Assembly: GCA_012103455.1 (NCBI GenBank)
Contig: WLWT01000003.1
Coordinates: 496,001-560,000 of the forward strand
DNA: 64,000 nucleotides
Direction: 5' to 3'
Source: Gammaproteobacteria bacterium
GTDB taxonomy: Bacteria; Pseudomonadota; Gammaproteobacteria; HK1
In this document: positions 26,321 through 35,508 of the stretch, piece after piece
Numbering within the stretch: position 1 is the stretch's first letter
Layout: each line of letters starts with the position of its first letter
Notes under the pieces: model-generated
Told to the model about the DNA's origin: nothing
Seen by the model: only the letters and a program-made list of their open reading frames with translations
The model's database searches: none
Program-made: the position numbers and the translations under genes

Positions 26321-26338
26321 TGGAGCTCAAATGATCGA

Positions 26339-26367
26339 GGGCGGGCCTCTCATCAGAGGTGCCCGCC
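26339..26367. terminator. Bidirectional hairpin between metY and the TauE gene
   Basis: The arms GGCGGGCCTCT and AGAGGTGCCCGCC pair around a CATC loop, with a two-base bulge. It sits between two convergent genes 53 bp apart and could end transcription from both. There is no clear T-run. Confidence 0.6.
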
Positions 26368-26373
26368 GCGGGC

Positions 26374-27099
26374 TCACACCACGATTGTCATCAAGGCTAG
26401 GAACAGCAGTAAGAACAATACCGCCCGTCTGACGGCCACCTCGCTGGCCCGTCTAAAACCTTTGGCTCCGGCGATGGAACCGCCCAGATAAGCCACCGCC
26501 ATAACCGCCACCGGTGCTAGGTCGCTGATCCCGAAAACGCCGGTGAAACTTTGAGTGATGAGCAGCGCCACGCCGGTGAAAAAAGCCCAGACGATGGCTT
26601 GAGCCCGGCTGTGGGCGCTACTTTGAGGCAAGCTGGACACATAAGCCATCATCGGCAAGGCGATGAACACGCCGCCCATGACCACGCCGGCGGCGGCCGA
26701 CAGCGGCCAGCTAACACTGGCGTGGGGCATGGTGTTGCAGCGCCAACCCGCCAGCATGGCGGCGGTGCACAGGACCACCAAGATACCGAGCCCTTGCCGT
26801 AATGCGTCTGCATCCATTTGCAATACCGCCAGGTGACCGATGGGCACCGCCGCCGCTGCCAGTACGAACCAGGGCCACACCGGCCGCCAGCCCGGTTGGC
26901 GGTAGACGTCCGGTATGAGTTTGATGTTGCTGATGAGATCGACGACGACGACTTTGGAGACCACGGACAAGGGGCTGTAGAACGGCACCAGGAACAGGGT
27001 GAGTACCGCCGGGCCGCCGAAACCGGTAAAGCCCCGAATGCAGCCGGCGATGGCTGCGGCCAGCGCGAAGAGCACGAGTTCGAAGAAGCCCGATTCCAC
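26374..27099 (-). CDS. TauE/SafE-family sulfite/anion exporter
   Basis: 241 residues, about seven or eight membrane segments. The start SGFFELVLFALAAAIAGCIRGFTGFGGP has the GFTGFGG motif of TauE/SafE permeases, repeated in weaker form in the second half. The family moves sulfite, sulfoacetate or other organic anions across the inner membrane. It is next to metY, but they are convergent, so a sulfur link is only a guess. Confidence 0.8.
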   Translation of the reverse strand: MESGFFELVLFALAAAIAGCIRGFTGFGGPAVLTLFLVPFYSPLSVVSKVVVVDLISNIKLIPDVYRQPGWRPVWPWFVLAAAAVPIGHLAVLQMDADALRQGLGILVVLCTAAMLAGWRCNTMPHASVSWPLSAAAGVVMGGVFIALPMMAYVSSLPQSSAHSRAQAIVWAFFTGVALLITQSFTGVFGISDLAPVAVMAVAYLGGSIAGAKGFRRASEVAVRRAVLFLLLFLALMTIVV

Positions 27100-27122
27100 G
27101 GCTGTGAACAGTGCCCTTCGGT

Positions 27123-27935
27123 TTATTCGCGGACCGATTGCAGTAAGCGTTCCAGCGCCGCATTAACCCGAGCGGGTGCATCCAACAGGGTGAAATGACC
27201 ACAGTCCGGTACCCGCTCGATGTGTACCTCCTGCACCAAGGCTTGCAGCTCGGCATGCCAGGGGATCGCCAAGGTCTCGGTCATGGCCACTCGCTCGTGC
27301 GCTTCGTTGACGTGGGTGCTTTGGATAACATGCACCGGTACGTTCAGGGCGCTGTAACGCTGGTCGAATTGGCCAGCGTCCCAACGCAGCAGGCCCATTA
27401 TGATCGGTACGGCGACTTCCGCTGGCCGTGTTATGGCCCGCTGGATGATGCGGTGTTTTTCCTCTTCATCGGAGCTGGCGATGAACATGTTATCGAACAG
27501 GATGGAGAAGTGTTCTTTAAAACCGCGTTGCTCGATGAGCGCGCGCACCGCCTCCACCGCCGCTTGCGGGTCGCCTCTGGCTTGCCGGCTGCCATCGACC
27601 AGGGCGACGCCTCGTACTATCTCCGCTGCTTGCAACGCCGCCTCCGTGGCCACCCGGCAGCCCATGCTGTGACCCACGGTGATGGCGGATTTCACCCCCA
27701 GATGGCGCAGTAAAGCGGCGACATCCGCACCCATGGTGGCCATGGCATAGTCATCCTTAAGGTGCATCGACTGGCCGTGGCCGCGCAGGTCCAGGGTAAT
27801 GACCCGGTAGCCGGCGTTTTGGCAAAACGCGCTCTGGTGGTACCAATCGCTGCCGTCGCAAGTCATGCCGTGGATCAAGACGGCGGCAGGTTCGGTGCCC
27901 GCCGTGGCCTCGTAGTGGATGAGGTGGGTACTCAT
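27123..27935 (-). CDS. Alpha/beta-fold hydrolase
   Basis: 270 residues. VLIHGMTCDGSDW is the oxyanion-hole segment, GHSMGC contains the nucleophile Ser, and DCGHFTLLDAP the catalytic His. This is the single-domain esterase/lactonase type. It runs in the same direction as the GST and amidohydrolase genes (27972-29880), likely one catabolic unit. Its substrate is not evident. The start ATG is 27935. Confidence 0.8.
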   Translation of the reverse strand: MSTHLIHYEATAGTEPAAVLIHGMTCDGSDWYHQSAFCQNAGYRVITLDLRGHGQSMHLKDDYAMATMGADVAALLRHLGVKSAITVGHSMGCRVATEAALQAAEIVRGVALVDGSRQARGDPQAAVEAVRALIEQRGFKEHFSILFDNMFIASSDEEEKHRIIQRAITRPAEVAVPIIMGLLRWDAGQFDQRYSALNVPVHVIQSTHVNEAHERVAMTETLAIPWHAELQALVQEVHIERVPDCGHFTLLDAPARVNAALERLLQSVRE

Positions 27936-27971
27936 GCTTTCAGCCTTTACCCCTATCAGTTTTTACCCCTG

Positions 27972-28595
27972 TCAGTCTTTACCCATGGCTTGTTCCGCCG
28001 CCTTGGTCGCCTTGAACGCTGCGCGCGCCTGTAAGCGCTGCCAGTAATCCGCGGCCCGCTCGGGCAAGCCGGTTTTAATGGCCCGCTCGGCCAGCATCAC
28101 GGTGTAACCCGTCATGATGTCCGCGGCACTGAATTCGCCGCCGAGCAGATAGGGGCGGCCGGCGAGGGCTTGATCCACCGCTGCCAACGCCAGCCGGGCG
28201 CGGGCGATCATCTCATCGAGCACTGCTTGAATGGGTTCGGCGAAAGCGCGTCTGTGGTTCACTGTTTCACCGATGGGGCGTGAAAAAGTGGCCTCTGCGA
28301 ACCAGCTCCACTGTAGATATATAGCGTGCTCCGGCGTACCGGCCTCGGGTTGGAGTCGGCCGTTGCCATAGCGGTCCAGGACGTATTGCACCATGGCGCC
28401 CGATTCGAACATGGTGAGATCGCCATCGGTCATGACCGGCACTTTGCCGACGGGGTTGAGTTTGCGCCACTCTGCGCTGGCGCGGTATTCGGGGGAGAAG
28501 TCCACCGGCGTCAATCGATAAGGAATGGCGAGCTCTTCGCATACCCAGATGACCCTGAAGGCGCGGGTGAACGGCACATGGTAGAGGTTGATCAT
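27972..28595 (-). CDS. Glutathione S-transferase family protein
   Basis: 207 residues. The N-terminal thioredoxin-like domain has KVPVMTDGDLTMFESGAMVQYV, the glutathione-binding cis-Pro and E-S/G motif. The C-terminal helical domain has YLLGGEFSAADIMTGYTV, the N-capping box and folding motif. Such enzymes conjugate or isomerise electrophilic compounds in the cytosol. The 27936-27971 gap contains two near-identical TTTTACCCCTGTCAGT units, one of the small duplications found across the window. Confidence 0.85.
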   Translation of the reverse strand: MINLYHVPFTRAFRVIWVCEELAIPYRLTPVDFSPEYRASAEWRKLNPVGKVPVMTDGDLTMFESGAMVQYVLDRYGNGRLQPEAGTPEHAIYLQWSWFAEATFSRPIGETVNHRRAFAEPIQAVLDEMIARARLALAAVDQALAGRPYLLGGEFSAADIMTGYTVMLAERAIKTGLPERAADYWQRLQARAAFKATKAAEQAMGKD

Positions 28596-28614
28596 CGACT
28601 GTCTCCTTAGTGTT

Positions 28615-29880
28615 TTACGTTTTGGGGCTTGATGTTTTGGGGCTTGATGTTTTGGGGCTTGATGTTTTGAGCGTTATGGTTTTACCCGCGGCGATGACCA
28701 TGGTAGTTCTATGAATGTTTTTTATGTCGTCCAGAGGATTGCCTTGCACGGCCAGCAGATCAGCCGCCTTGCCTGCGGCGACGGTGCCGATGTCGCCGCG
28801 GCCCAGCGCCGCGGCGGCAACACTGGTGGCGCTTTTCAACACTTGCGCCGGTGCGAGGCCCGAACCCTGCGCCATCAACACCAAGTCGCCCGGATAATCG
28901 CGTATATGACAATGGCTGACGCCGGCATCGTTGCCGCAGATTAGCCGCACGCCGTGATCCGCCAGCCGCCGGGTGAGTTGCAGGCGTTGTTGCAGGCGTT
29001 TGGCGAACTGCTCTGCACGTGCATCGGGCTGGTACGAAGGATCGTTGAAGTATTGGGTGACACCGCGAAATACGGTCGGGCACACGTAGATACCTTTGGC
29101 GGCGATGTCGCCCACCATCTGCTCATTCCAGCCGATACCGTGTTCGTTTTGCAAGGAGCAGTGCTCGATGGTGGTGACAGCGGCGGCAATGGAACGGCGC
29201 ACGCCTTCTTCCGCGTGGGCGTGGACGGCGGTGCGCCGGCCCGCTTTGCGCGCTTCCTCGCTGGCGGCGCATAGCTGCGCCTCGGTATATTGGCAGATGA
29301 GTGCGTCGGAGCCGGGCGTGGTGTTGCCGCCGGTGGCGAAGAGCTTGATGAAATCGACACCGTCTTTGACATGGGCGCGTACCGCTTTGCGCACTTCGTC
29401 TTCCGAATCCGCTTCCGTGGCGCAGTACCAGCAGTGCCCGCCGGTGGTGGTGACGGCGCCGGAGGCGATGATTCTAGGGCCGGGCAACAAGCCGCGCATG
29501 ACCGCATCGCGGGCCGGCAGCGCCAGGTGTGGCCAAGTGCCGCAGTCGCGTACGGTGGTGATGCCCACGGCTAAGGCCGCATGCATGTTCTCCACGATGC
29601 GGATCATCTTGAGAGCATCGCTCTCCGAGCGGGCATCGTCGAAGACGGTGGGCGCGGCGCTGAACGATAAGTGGGTGTGCATGTTGATGAGGCCGGGTAG
29701 CAACGTAGCATCCGGCGGTAACACTATGGGTTGTGCAAACCGCTCACTGATGCGCTCGCCTAAATCAGCGCGCGCGCCCACGTCCGTGATGGTCCCATGC
29801 TGGTAAACCACATAGGCGTGCTCGCGCACGCTGGCGCCGTCGAAAAGGCGGTCCGTGAGGATGATTTGGGCGCTGCTCAT
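28615..29880 (-). CDS. Metal-dependent amidohydrolase (imidazolonepropionase/prolidase-like)
   Basis: 421 residues from ATG 29880. The metal motif INMHTHLSFSA, the Lys of DGVDFIKLFATGG (carboxylated-lysine type), HAHAEEGVRRSI, TIEHCS and GNDAGVSHC mark the amidohydrolase superfamily, close to enzymes that split dipeptides or N-acyl amino acids. The C-terminal end is odd: KTSSP is repeated three times (bases about 28616-28665), a 15-bp duplication that lengthens the tail beyond the fold. It likely acts with the amidase encoded divergently at 30009. Confidence 0.8.
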   Translation of the reverse strand: MSSAQIILTDRLFDGASVREHAYVVYQHGTITDVGARADLGERISERFAQPIVLPPDATLLPGLINMHTHLSFSAAPTVFDDARSESDALKMIRIVENMHAALAVGITTVRDCGTWPHLALPARDAVMRGLLPGPRIIASGAVTTTGGHCWYCATEADSEDEVRKAVRAHVKDGVDFIKLFATGGNTTPGSDALICQYTEAQLCAASEEARKAGRRTAVHAHAEEGVRRSIAAAVTTIEHCSLQNEHGIGWNEQMVGDIAAKGIYVCPTVFRGVTQYFNDPSYQPDARAEQFAKRLQQRLQLTRRLADHGVRLICGNDAGVSHCHIRDYPGDLVLMAQGSGLAPAQVLKSATSVAAAALGRGDIGTVAAGKAADLLAVQGNPLDDIKNIHRTTMVIAAGKTITLKTSSPKTSSPKTSSPKT

Positions 29881-30008
29881 GGGCGCTGCTCCCTGGCGGC
29901 GAAATGCGCCACTATACACGATGTGTGACCGCTTCCGGCTGCGTCGCCGACGATAGCAAAGACGGGGTATCCTCTTGGCGTCAAGTGCCGGGGATAGGAG
30001 AGGCAACC

Positions 30009-31409
30009 ATGTCTAGTCAAGACCGCTACGACCCCAATACATTCAGTGCTCTCAGCTACCACGATGGGTTGGACGATTTTCGTGCCGGTAAGGACAACCC
30101 CCGGGCGTACCTGGAGCGTTGCCTAGCCACCATTGCCGAGCGCGAGCCGGTGGTGCAAGCGTACGCCGCCATCAATGAGACAGCGGCGCGGGAGACGGCT
30201 GACGCCAGCACTGCCCGCTGGCGCGCCGGTAAACCGCGCTCGTCCATAGACGGCATGCCCGTTAGCATCAAGGACTTGCTGGAAACCAAGGACATGCCCA
30301 CCGGCATGGGCTGCGCCGCTTACGCCGGCAACTTCCCCAAGCGCGATAACGCCGCCGTTTGGGCGCTGCGGCAGGCCGGCGCGGTCATCCTCGGCAAGAC
30401 GGTAACAGCGGAGTTGGGTGGCGCCCATCCCGGTCCTACCACCAATCCGTTCAATGAGCGTTGCACCCCCGGCGGGTCCTCCTCCGGCTGCGCCGCTGCC
30501 GTTGCCGCGCGCATGGTGCCGGCGGCCATCGGTACCCAGGTCGGCGGTTCGATCATCCGTCCGGCCGGTTATTGTGGCAACGTGGCTTTTAAGCCGACAC
30601 AGGGTGGCATCAACCGGGGTGAGCGGCAAGCCACCAGTATGAGCACCCACGGTGTGCATGCCGGTAACGTCGAAGATATGTGGCGGGTCGCCATCGAGAT
30701 CGCCAACCGTGTGGGGGGTGATCGCGGTGCGCGAGGATTGAGCGGCCCGGCGATGGCACCTGCGCCAGTCAAGCCGGCCCGGCTGCTGGTGTTGCGAACC
30801 CAGGGCTGGCCGGATTTGGATGAGGTTAGCAAAAGAGGGTTCGGGGAGCTGTTGGACGGGCTTGCCAATGCCGGCGTGGAGATCATCGGCAGGGAGGAGC
30901 GGCGCAGTTTGGAGGCGTTGGAGCGCGCGCTCGGTGATGCCCGCAACGTGTGTAACTCGATAACGGGTTGGGAGAACCGCTGGGCCACCCGCAATCTGGT
31001 TGACCAGCATCCCGAGGGTGTCAGCGCGCGGGCCAAGGCGGCCTTGGCGGATGCGGAAACGATGAGCGTAGAGGACTACCGCGCCGCACTGCTGGCGCGC
31101 GAGTACGCGCAGCGCTGTCATGCAGCCCTGCGGGGAGTGGCCGATGCTATCGTGTCTCTGGCCTGTCCGGGTCCTGCCCATGAATGGCTGGGCGATCAAC
31201 CGGGCCAGCCGCTAGCGCCCAGGCCAACGGGCGATGCGGTGTTCAACTACCCGAGTTCCATGTTGTTTGCGCCGGCGGTGACGGTGCCGTTGATGAGTGT
31301 GGGCGGGATGCCGGTCGGGGTGCAGTTCTTCGGCCAGCAACACGAGGATGCGCGTATGAGCGCCCATGCCCGTTGGGCGCTGGATACGCTCACGCCTGTT
31401 ACCGTTTGA
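30009..31409 (+). CDS. Amidase (amidase-signature family)
   Basis: 466 residues. The Ser-cisSer-Lys triad is present: Lys in MPVSIKDLLETKDMPTGMG, Ser in GGSSSGCAAAVAARM, and the nucleophile Ser in TQVGGSIIRPAGYCG. It hydrolyses an amide to an acid and ammonia; the range in this family is wide. ATG 30009 follows GGAGAGGCAACC; an earlier in-frame start at 29904 is less likely. It is the first of three same-strand genes (with 31424 and 32845), an amide/aromatic catabolic group by inference. Confidence 0.85.
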   Translation: MSSQDRYDPNTFSALSYHDGLDDFRAGKDNPRAYLERCLATIAEREPVVQAYAAINETAARETADASTARWRAGKPRSSIDGMPVSIKDLLETKDMPTGMGCAAYAGNFPKRDNAAVWALRQAGAVILGKTVTAELGGAHPGPTTNPFNERCTPGGSSSGCAAAVAARMVPAAIGTQVGGSIIRPAGYCGNVAFKPTQGGINRGERQATSMSTHGVHAGNVEDMWRVAIEIANRVGGDRGARGLSGPAMAPAPVKPARLLVLRTQGWPDLDEVSKRGFGELLDGLANAGVEIIGREERRSLEALERALGDARNVCNSITGWENRWATRNLVDQHPEGVSARAKAALADAETMSVEDYRAALLAREYAQRCHAALRGVADAIVSLACPGPAHEWLGDQPGQPLAPRPTGDAVFNYPSSMLFAPAVTVPLMSVGGMPVGVQFFGQQHEDARMSAHARWALDTLTPVTV

Positions 31410-31423
31410 AGAGCGTTAGCGCG

Positions 31424-32812
31424 ATGGCGAAGAAAAAAACACCCGAGAAAAAAGGACCCGAAGCTAACACCGCTAGCCGGCGGCGTGGCGCCAAGACCAA
31501 GCCGATGATCCATCTGGCGCAGTTTTTGGTGCACGGCCCGAGTTATCACAGCCTGGCCATGTGGCGGCATCCCAAAACCGAGTTCACCCGCGACAACTGG
31601 GCCAGGCCCGCGCTCTATCAGCATATCGCCAGGACCTGCGAGCGGGGCCTGTTCGATATGGTGTTCTTCGCTGATTTGAACTACATCTCCGATAGTTACA
31701 AAGGCTCGCTGGAGCCGGCGCTGCGTTACGCCGCCCAGGCGCCGGAGCATGATCCGATCCCGCTGCTGTCATGGCTGGCGGCAGTGACCGAGCGCATCGG
31801 CCTCGGCGCGACTTTCTCCACCAGTAACCAACATCCATTCTACGCCGCGCGTATGTGGGCCACTTTGGATCACCTGACCGAAGGGCGCGCCGCGTGGAAT
31901 GTGGTGACCTCGATCAACCGCAATCAGCAAGCCAATTACGGCACCGAACGGGCGGCGGCGGATACCCGCTACGATCAGGCTCACGAGTATATGGAGGTAT
32001 GCCGCGCTCTTTGGCATAGCTGGGATGAGGACGCCGTGGTCATGGACAAAGACAACGCCGTTTTCGCCGATGCTGCCAAGGTGCGCCGCATCGAACACGA
32101 AGGGCGCTTTTTCAAATCCCGCGGGCCGCTCAATGTAGTGCGCTCGCCGCAAAACGGCCCCGCTATTCTACAAGCCGGTACTTCGCCTAAAGGCATCGAC
32201 TTCGCCGCTAAGTATGCCGATGGCATCTTTGCCATCCAGCCACGCCCGGAAGATGCGGCGGAGTATTTTCAGGCGGTCAAAAGCCGCATGGATGAGTATG
32301 ACCGCGAGCCTGACGAATGCCGCATCTTATTTGGCGCGCAGCCGATCATCGGCGAGTCCGAGGCCGATGCGCAGGAGCAGGCGGAGGAACACAATGCCTT
32401 GGTGCCGCTGGATGCGGGCATGAGCATTCTGTCGGCCCATCTGGACTACGATCTGTCCAAGCTCCCGTTGGATGCGCAGATGGCTTTCAGGACAGAGCCT
32501 GAACTGCACCGCATGCGTACGCGGTTCTTGAAGCCTGATGGCGGGTCCATGACCCTGCGTGAAGTGGCGGCCCGTCACGGCCAGAGTGTGGGTTTGCCGC
32601 AGTTGGTGGGTACGGTGGCCAGTGTGGCCGATCAGATGGAGGCGTTTATGGATACCGCGGGCGGTGATGGATTCATGATAACGCCCATCTACAGTCCGGG
32701 CGCTATCGAAGAATTCGTTGACCGGATCGTGCCGGAGTTGCAACGCCGGGGACGTTTTCGTACGCAGTACAAAGGGCGCACGCAGCGCGAGATATTGCGT
32801 CAAGCGGATTAG
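31424..32812 (+). CDS. FMN-dependent monooxygenase of the NtaA/SnaA/DszA type
   Basis: 462 residues. Luciferase-like fold with the group's marks: FFADLNYISD, EPALRYAAQAPEHDPIPLL, ERIGLGATFSTSNQHPFYAARMWATLDHLT, and GRAAWNVVTS. Relatives oxidise nitrilotriacetate, dibenzothiophene sulfone or similar with reduced FMN from a separate reductase; no reductase gene is nearby. The start is ATG 31424, 14 bp after the amidase; the Lys-rich leader KKKTPEKKGPE is unusual and precedes the family's normal start. Confidence 0.85.
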   Translation: MAKKKTPEKKGPEANTASRRRGAKTKPMIHLAQFLVHGPSYHSLAMWRHPKTEFTRDNWARPALYQHIARTCERGLFDMVFFADLNYISDSYKGSLEPALRYAAQAPEHDPIPLLSWLAAVTERIGLGATFSTSNQHPFYAARMWATLDHLTEGRAAWNVVTSINRNQQANYGTERAAADTRYDQAHEYMEVCRALWHSWDEDAVVMDKDNAVFADAAKVRRIEHEGRFFKSRGPLNVVRSPQNGPAILQAGTSPKGIDFAAKYADGIFAIQPRPEDAAEYFQAVKSRMDEYDREPDECRILFGAQPIIGESEADAQEQAEEHNALVPLDAGMSILSAHLDYDLSKLPLDAQMAFRTEPELHRMRTRFLKPDGGSMTLREVAARHGQSVGLPQLVGTVASVADQMEAFMDTAGGDGFMITPIYSPGAIEEFVDRIVPELQRRGRFRTQYKGRTQREILRQAD

Positions 32813-32844
32813 CCGGGGATAGGCGGGGATATGGGGACGTAACA

Positions 32845-33720
32845 ATGGGTTTTGAAATTCGCCGCTTAAACGGGCCATTTGGCGCGGAAGTGTTGGGTTT
32901 GACCGAGCCGCGGGCACTAGCTCGCGATGACGTGCAACGGTTGAATCGAGCCTGGGTCAACCATGTTGTTTTGTGTTTGCGTGAGCAGCATGTGGCGCCG
33001 GATGGATTGCTACGTCTAGCCCGCCTGTTCGGGACCCCGGCGCGGCAGCCGTTGCAACGGGCCGAGTATCAGGTGCCCGGTTATCCGGAGTTGCGGGTGT
33101 TGTCCAGCGAACACGTGGATACCCATGGCGACAAAAAACCGCTTTACACCGGCGGTAGTTGGCATACGGATCATTCCCATCTGCCAGAACCGCCGTGGGG
33201 CACCATGCTCCATGCCATCGCCCTGCCAAGCCGTGGTGGCCAGACCAGCTTTACTGATCAAACGGCTGCTTTTGCGGCGTTGAGTGGTGAAGATAAAAGC
33301 CGGTTTGAAGGTTTGATGGGGCATCACATTTATCTCAGCAAGTATTCGAAGCGCCGGCTGCAAGCGATGACCGCCGAGGAGCGAGCGGCTGCCCCCAGTG
33401 CACGGCATCCGTTGGTGCGGCGCCATGACGTGACCGGACGCCCGGCGCTCTATTTCAATCCCGTGCGCATAGAGCAATTCGACGGCATGACGGAGGCGGC
33501 CTCGCAGGCATTACTGGCGCAACTCACCGCCCACTGCGAGCGCGAGCAGTTTGTCTACCGGCATAGCTGGCAACTCGGCGATGTGCTGATCTGGGACAAC
33601 CGCCAAGCACTGCATAAGGTGGCCCACGATTACCCCGCCGGTGAGTTGCGCTTGATGCACCGCACGCTGGTGGGCTCCACGGCTTTGGCGGAGGCGATGC
33701 GGGGTGGGCCAGAGACTTAA
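32845..33720 (+). CDS. TauD/TfdA-family Fe(II)/2-oxoglutarate dioxygenase
   Basis: 291 residues. The iron site is visible: His and Asp in SWHTDHSHLPEPPWGTML and the distal His in NRQALHKVAHDYP; the 2-oxoglutarate Arg is in LRLMHRTLVG. LPSRGGQTSFTDQTAAF is also typical. Relatives hydroxylate and so cleave taurine, 2,4-D or other small acids. It ends four bases inside the convergent vapC gene. The short repeats GGGGATA occur just before its start. Confidence 0.87.
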   Translation: MGFEIRRLNGPFGAEVLGLTEPRALARDDVQRLNRAWVNHVVLCLREQHVAPDGLLRLARLFGTPARQPLQRAEYQVPGYPELRVLSSEHVDTHGDKKPLYTGGSWHTDHSHLPEPPWGTMLHAIALPSRGGQTSFTDQTAAFAALSGEDKSRFEGLMGHHIYLSKYSKRRLQAMTAEERAAAPSARHPLVRRHDVTGRPALYFNPVRIEQFDGMTEAASQALLAQLTAHCEREQFVYRHSWQLGDVLIWDNRQALHKVAHDYPAGELRLMHRTLVGSTALAEAMRGGPET

Positions 33721-34133
33721 AGAAAAGGATCGACGATATCCAATCCGCAATCGCAAAAACCAGCAACATTGCGGGTTGCAATAGCAAATCCATTCGCTTT
33801 GGCGGTGGCGGCGATCTGAGCATCAGCGATGCTCATCGGTGCTCCTAGCGCCCGTCTAGTACTCATGAGAGCGCCATAATGGCGAGTTGCCTCGAAATCG
33901 AAAGGCAAGACACGCCCAGCGAAGGCGCGCCGCAAAAAAGCATCAAACGTGGCCGCCAAAGCTGTGCGGCGGGCGCCTGGCGGAAGACGCTGGATGCCGA
34001 ACTCGATTTCACCAACGGAGATCGTGGTAAAAAACAAGGTCCCGGAAGAGGTGTTATTCAACCAGTCAACTACGGATGGTGCAGGCACCGGCTTCATTAC
34101 CTCGGAAACAACATTCGTGTCGAGGACGATCAC
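33717..34133 (-). CDS. vapC: PIN-domain toxin of a VapBC-type system
   Basis: 138 residues. MIVLDTNVVSEVMK holds the first acidic residue, ISVGEIEFGI the second, and PMSIADAQIAATA with TRNVAGF the last ones of the PIN ribonuclease site. VapC toxins cut tRNA or rRNA when freed from antitoxin. The start is GTG at 34133, sharing four bases (GTGA) with the antitoxin stop. FitB-type is also possible. Confidence 0.9.
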   Translation of the reverse strand: MIVLDTNVVSEVMKPVPAPSVVDWLNNTSSGTLFFTTISVGEIEFGIQRLPPGARRTALAATFDAFLRRAFAGRVLPFDFEATRHYGALMSTRRALGAPMSIADAQIAATAKANGFAIATRNVAGFCDCGLDIVDPFL

Positions 34134-34399
34134 GGCCGTTCAGGATGATTTGACGGTTCGATTGCAACTGATTCTATCGGCATAGGCTCATGTGGAGGCC
34201 GCGCGGGCAATTCCAGTGACACACCGTGGCTCTTGCCAAACATAGAGCAGGCTAGATCGCCGATCTTCTCCGGGGTGGTGACCGCCGCGGTAAGAATGCG
34301 CCTCGCTTCTTCCTCCATCGACACCCCGTTTTTCGCAGCGCGAACGCGTAGCTTCAAAATGGTGTCCTCGTCTAGTTTTCTCACACTGATATTGCCCAT
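34130..34399 (-). CDS. Antitoxin of the VapBC/FitAB type, ribbon-helix-helix
   Basis: 89 residues from ATG 34399. GNISVRKLDEDTILKLRVRA followed by NGVSMEEEARRIL is the Arc/FitA ribbon-helix-helix DNA-binding fold; the C-terminal part, rich in Pro, would wrap the toxin. It represses its own operon with VapC in this family. The ATG is chosen because the longer frame upstream has no family match. Confidence 0.87.
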   Translation of the reverse strand: MGNISVRKLDEDTILKLRVRAAKNGVSMEEEARRILTAAVTTPEKIGDLACSMFGKSHGVSLELPARPPHEPMPIESVAIEPSNHPERP

Positions 34400-34522
34400 T
34401 GAACGCCTCCGTTGAATACGCCAACAATGCCAGCAGATGCTATCATTATTGGCATTGCTCTCAAAGTAATCGATGTACATGTTCTTCGTTGGACATGACG
34501 TGCGATGCGCTCGTCTGCATCG

Positions 34523-35338
34523 CTAGGTAACGAGATCACGCAGCCGTTGCAGATGCTTCGGGTCCCGGTCGGGGACCATGAACACGGCGTCGTCGTAGCC
34601 GAGTTCAGCTAGACGGGCCATGCGTTCCCGGCCCTCGGACTCGCCGCAGCGGACATGGAAGGGGCCGTCGTCCGTGAGCGGTTCGCTGGCTGCGTTTAAA
34701 TGACAGGGGATATTGGTAACGATGGCGCGTTTGCCGCCTTCGCGCCTGAACACTTCGATGCCTGAGTGGAGCGCGCTCACGCTGCTTCTCGCGCCCGAGG
34801 CAATCCAACCATCGAATTCGCGCGCTGCCCGCGGGATCCATTGGGCGCCACTCCAACTGCCGATCAATAGGGGTGGACCGCCGCGCACATTGGCGGGCGG
34901 ATGCAGCGAGACGCCGTTGATTTGTTCGCCGCGCCAGAGTTTGCGCATGGTCTGTATGCTTTCGTCCATTGCTTGCATCCGCGAGGCGAAATCCACTCCG
35001 GTCAAAGTGAAATCGGTGCGGGTGGAGCCGGCGCCCACGCCGAATGCAAAACGGCCATCCGTTGCCGCCTGCGCTGTTAACACCCGCTGCGCAAGCTCGG
35101 CGGGCCGTCTAAGGGGTACTTGTAGAATGCAGGTGCCCACTTCGATGTGCTCGGTGACCAGGGCCGCTACCGTTAAAGCGATGAGCGGGTCGGGCAGCAT
35201 CATGCCGCGTCCCAATGCATCGAAAAACCATAGGCTGTCAAAGCCGATGCTCTCGGCTAAGCTGGCGTCCTCGGTCATCCGTTCGCGTGTCACAACGCCG
35301 GTTGGCTTAGCCCCGATAAAACTCACTCCTATTCTCAT
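34523..35338 (-). CDS. LLM-class oxidoreductase, F420- or FMN-dependent
   Basis: 271 residues from ATG 35338. Luciferase-like fold: MRIGVSFIGAKPTG, SIGFDSLWFFDALGRGMMLPDPL, HIEVGTCILQVPLRRPAELAQRV and FAFGVGAGSTRTDFT. Many relatives use coenzyme F420, others FMN; the sequence alone does not decide. F420 synthesis genes are present at 19-21 kb but damaged, so an F420 role is only a possibility. It stands alone on this strand. Confidence 0.8.
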   Translation of the reverse strand: MRIGVSFIGAKPTGVVTRERMTEDASLAESIGFDSLWFFDALGRGMMLPDPLIALTVAALVTEHIEVGTCILQVPLRRPAELAQRVLTAQAATDGRFAFGVGAGSTRTDFTLTGVDFASRMQAMDESIQTMRKLWRGEQINGVSLHPPANVRGGPPLLIGSWSGAQWIPRAAREFDGWIASGARSSVSALHSGIEVFRREGGKRAIVTNIPCHLNAASEPLTDDGPFHVRCGESEGRERMARLAELGYDDAVFMVPDRDPKHLQRLRDLVT

Positions 35339-35508
35339 AGCTTCGTTCTCATAGTCTGCTTGTGTTGCGTCACTACAGTTCACTTGGCGAAGGATTGTGG
35401 CGCACGCCGTCGCAACTGCGCACCTGGAGCGAACCGTGTTGGCGATTTGTTGTCTGGCGGGGGAGCGCTAGTAACGCTTTCACTCGTTCATGAAGGAACA
35501 CAGTCTGG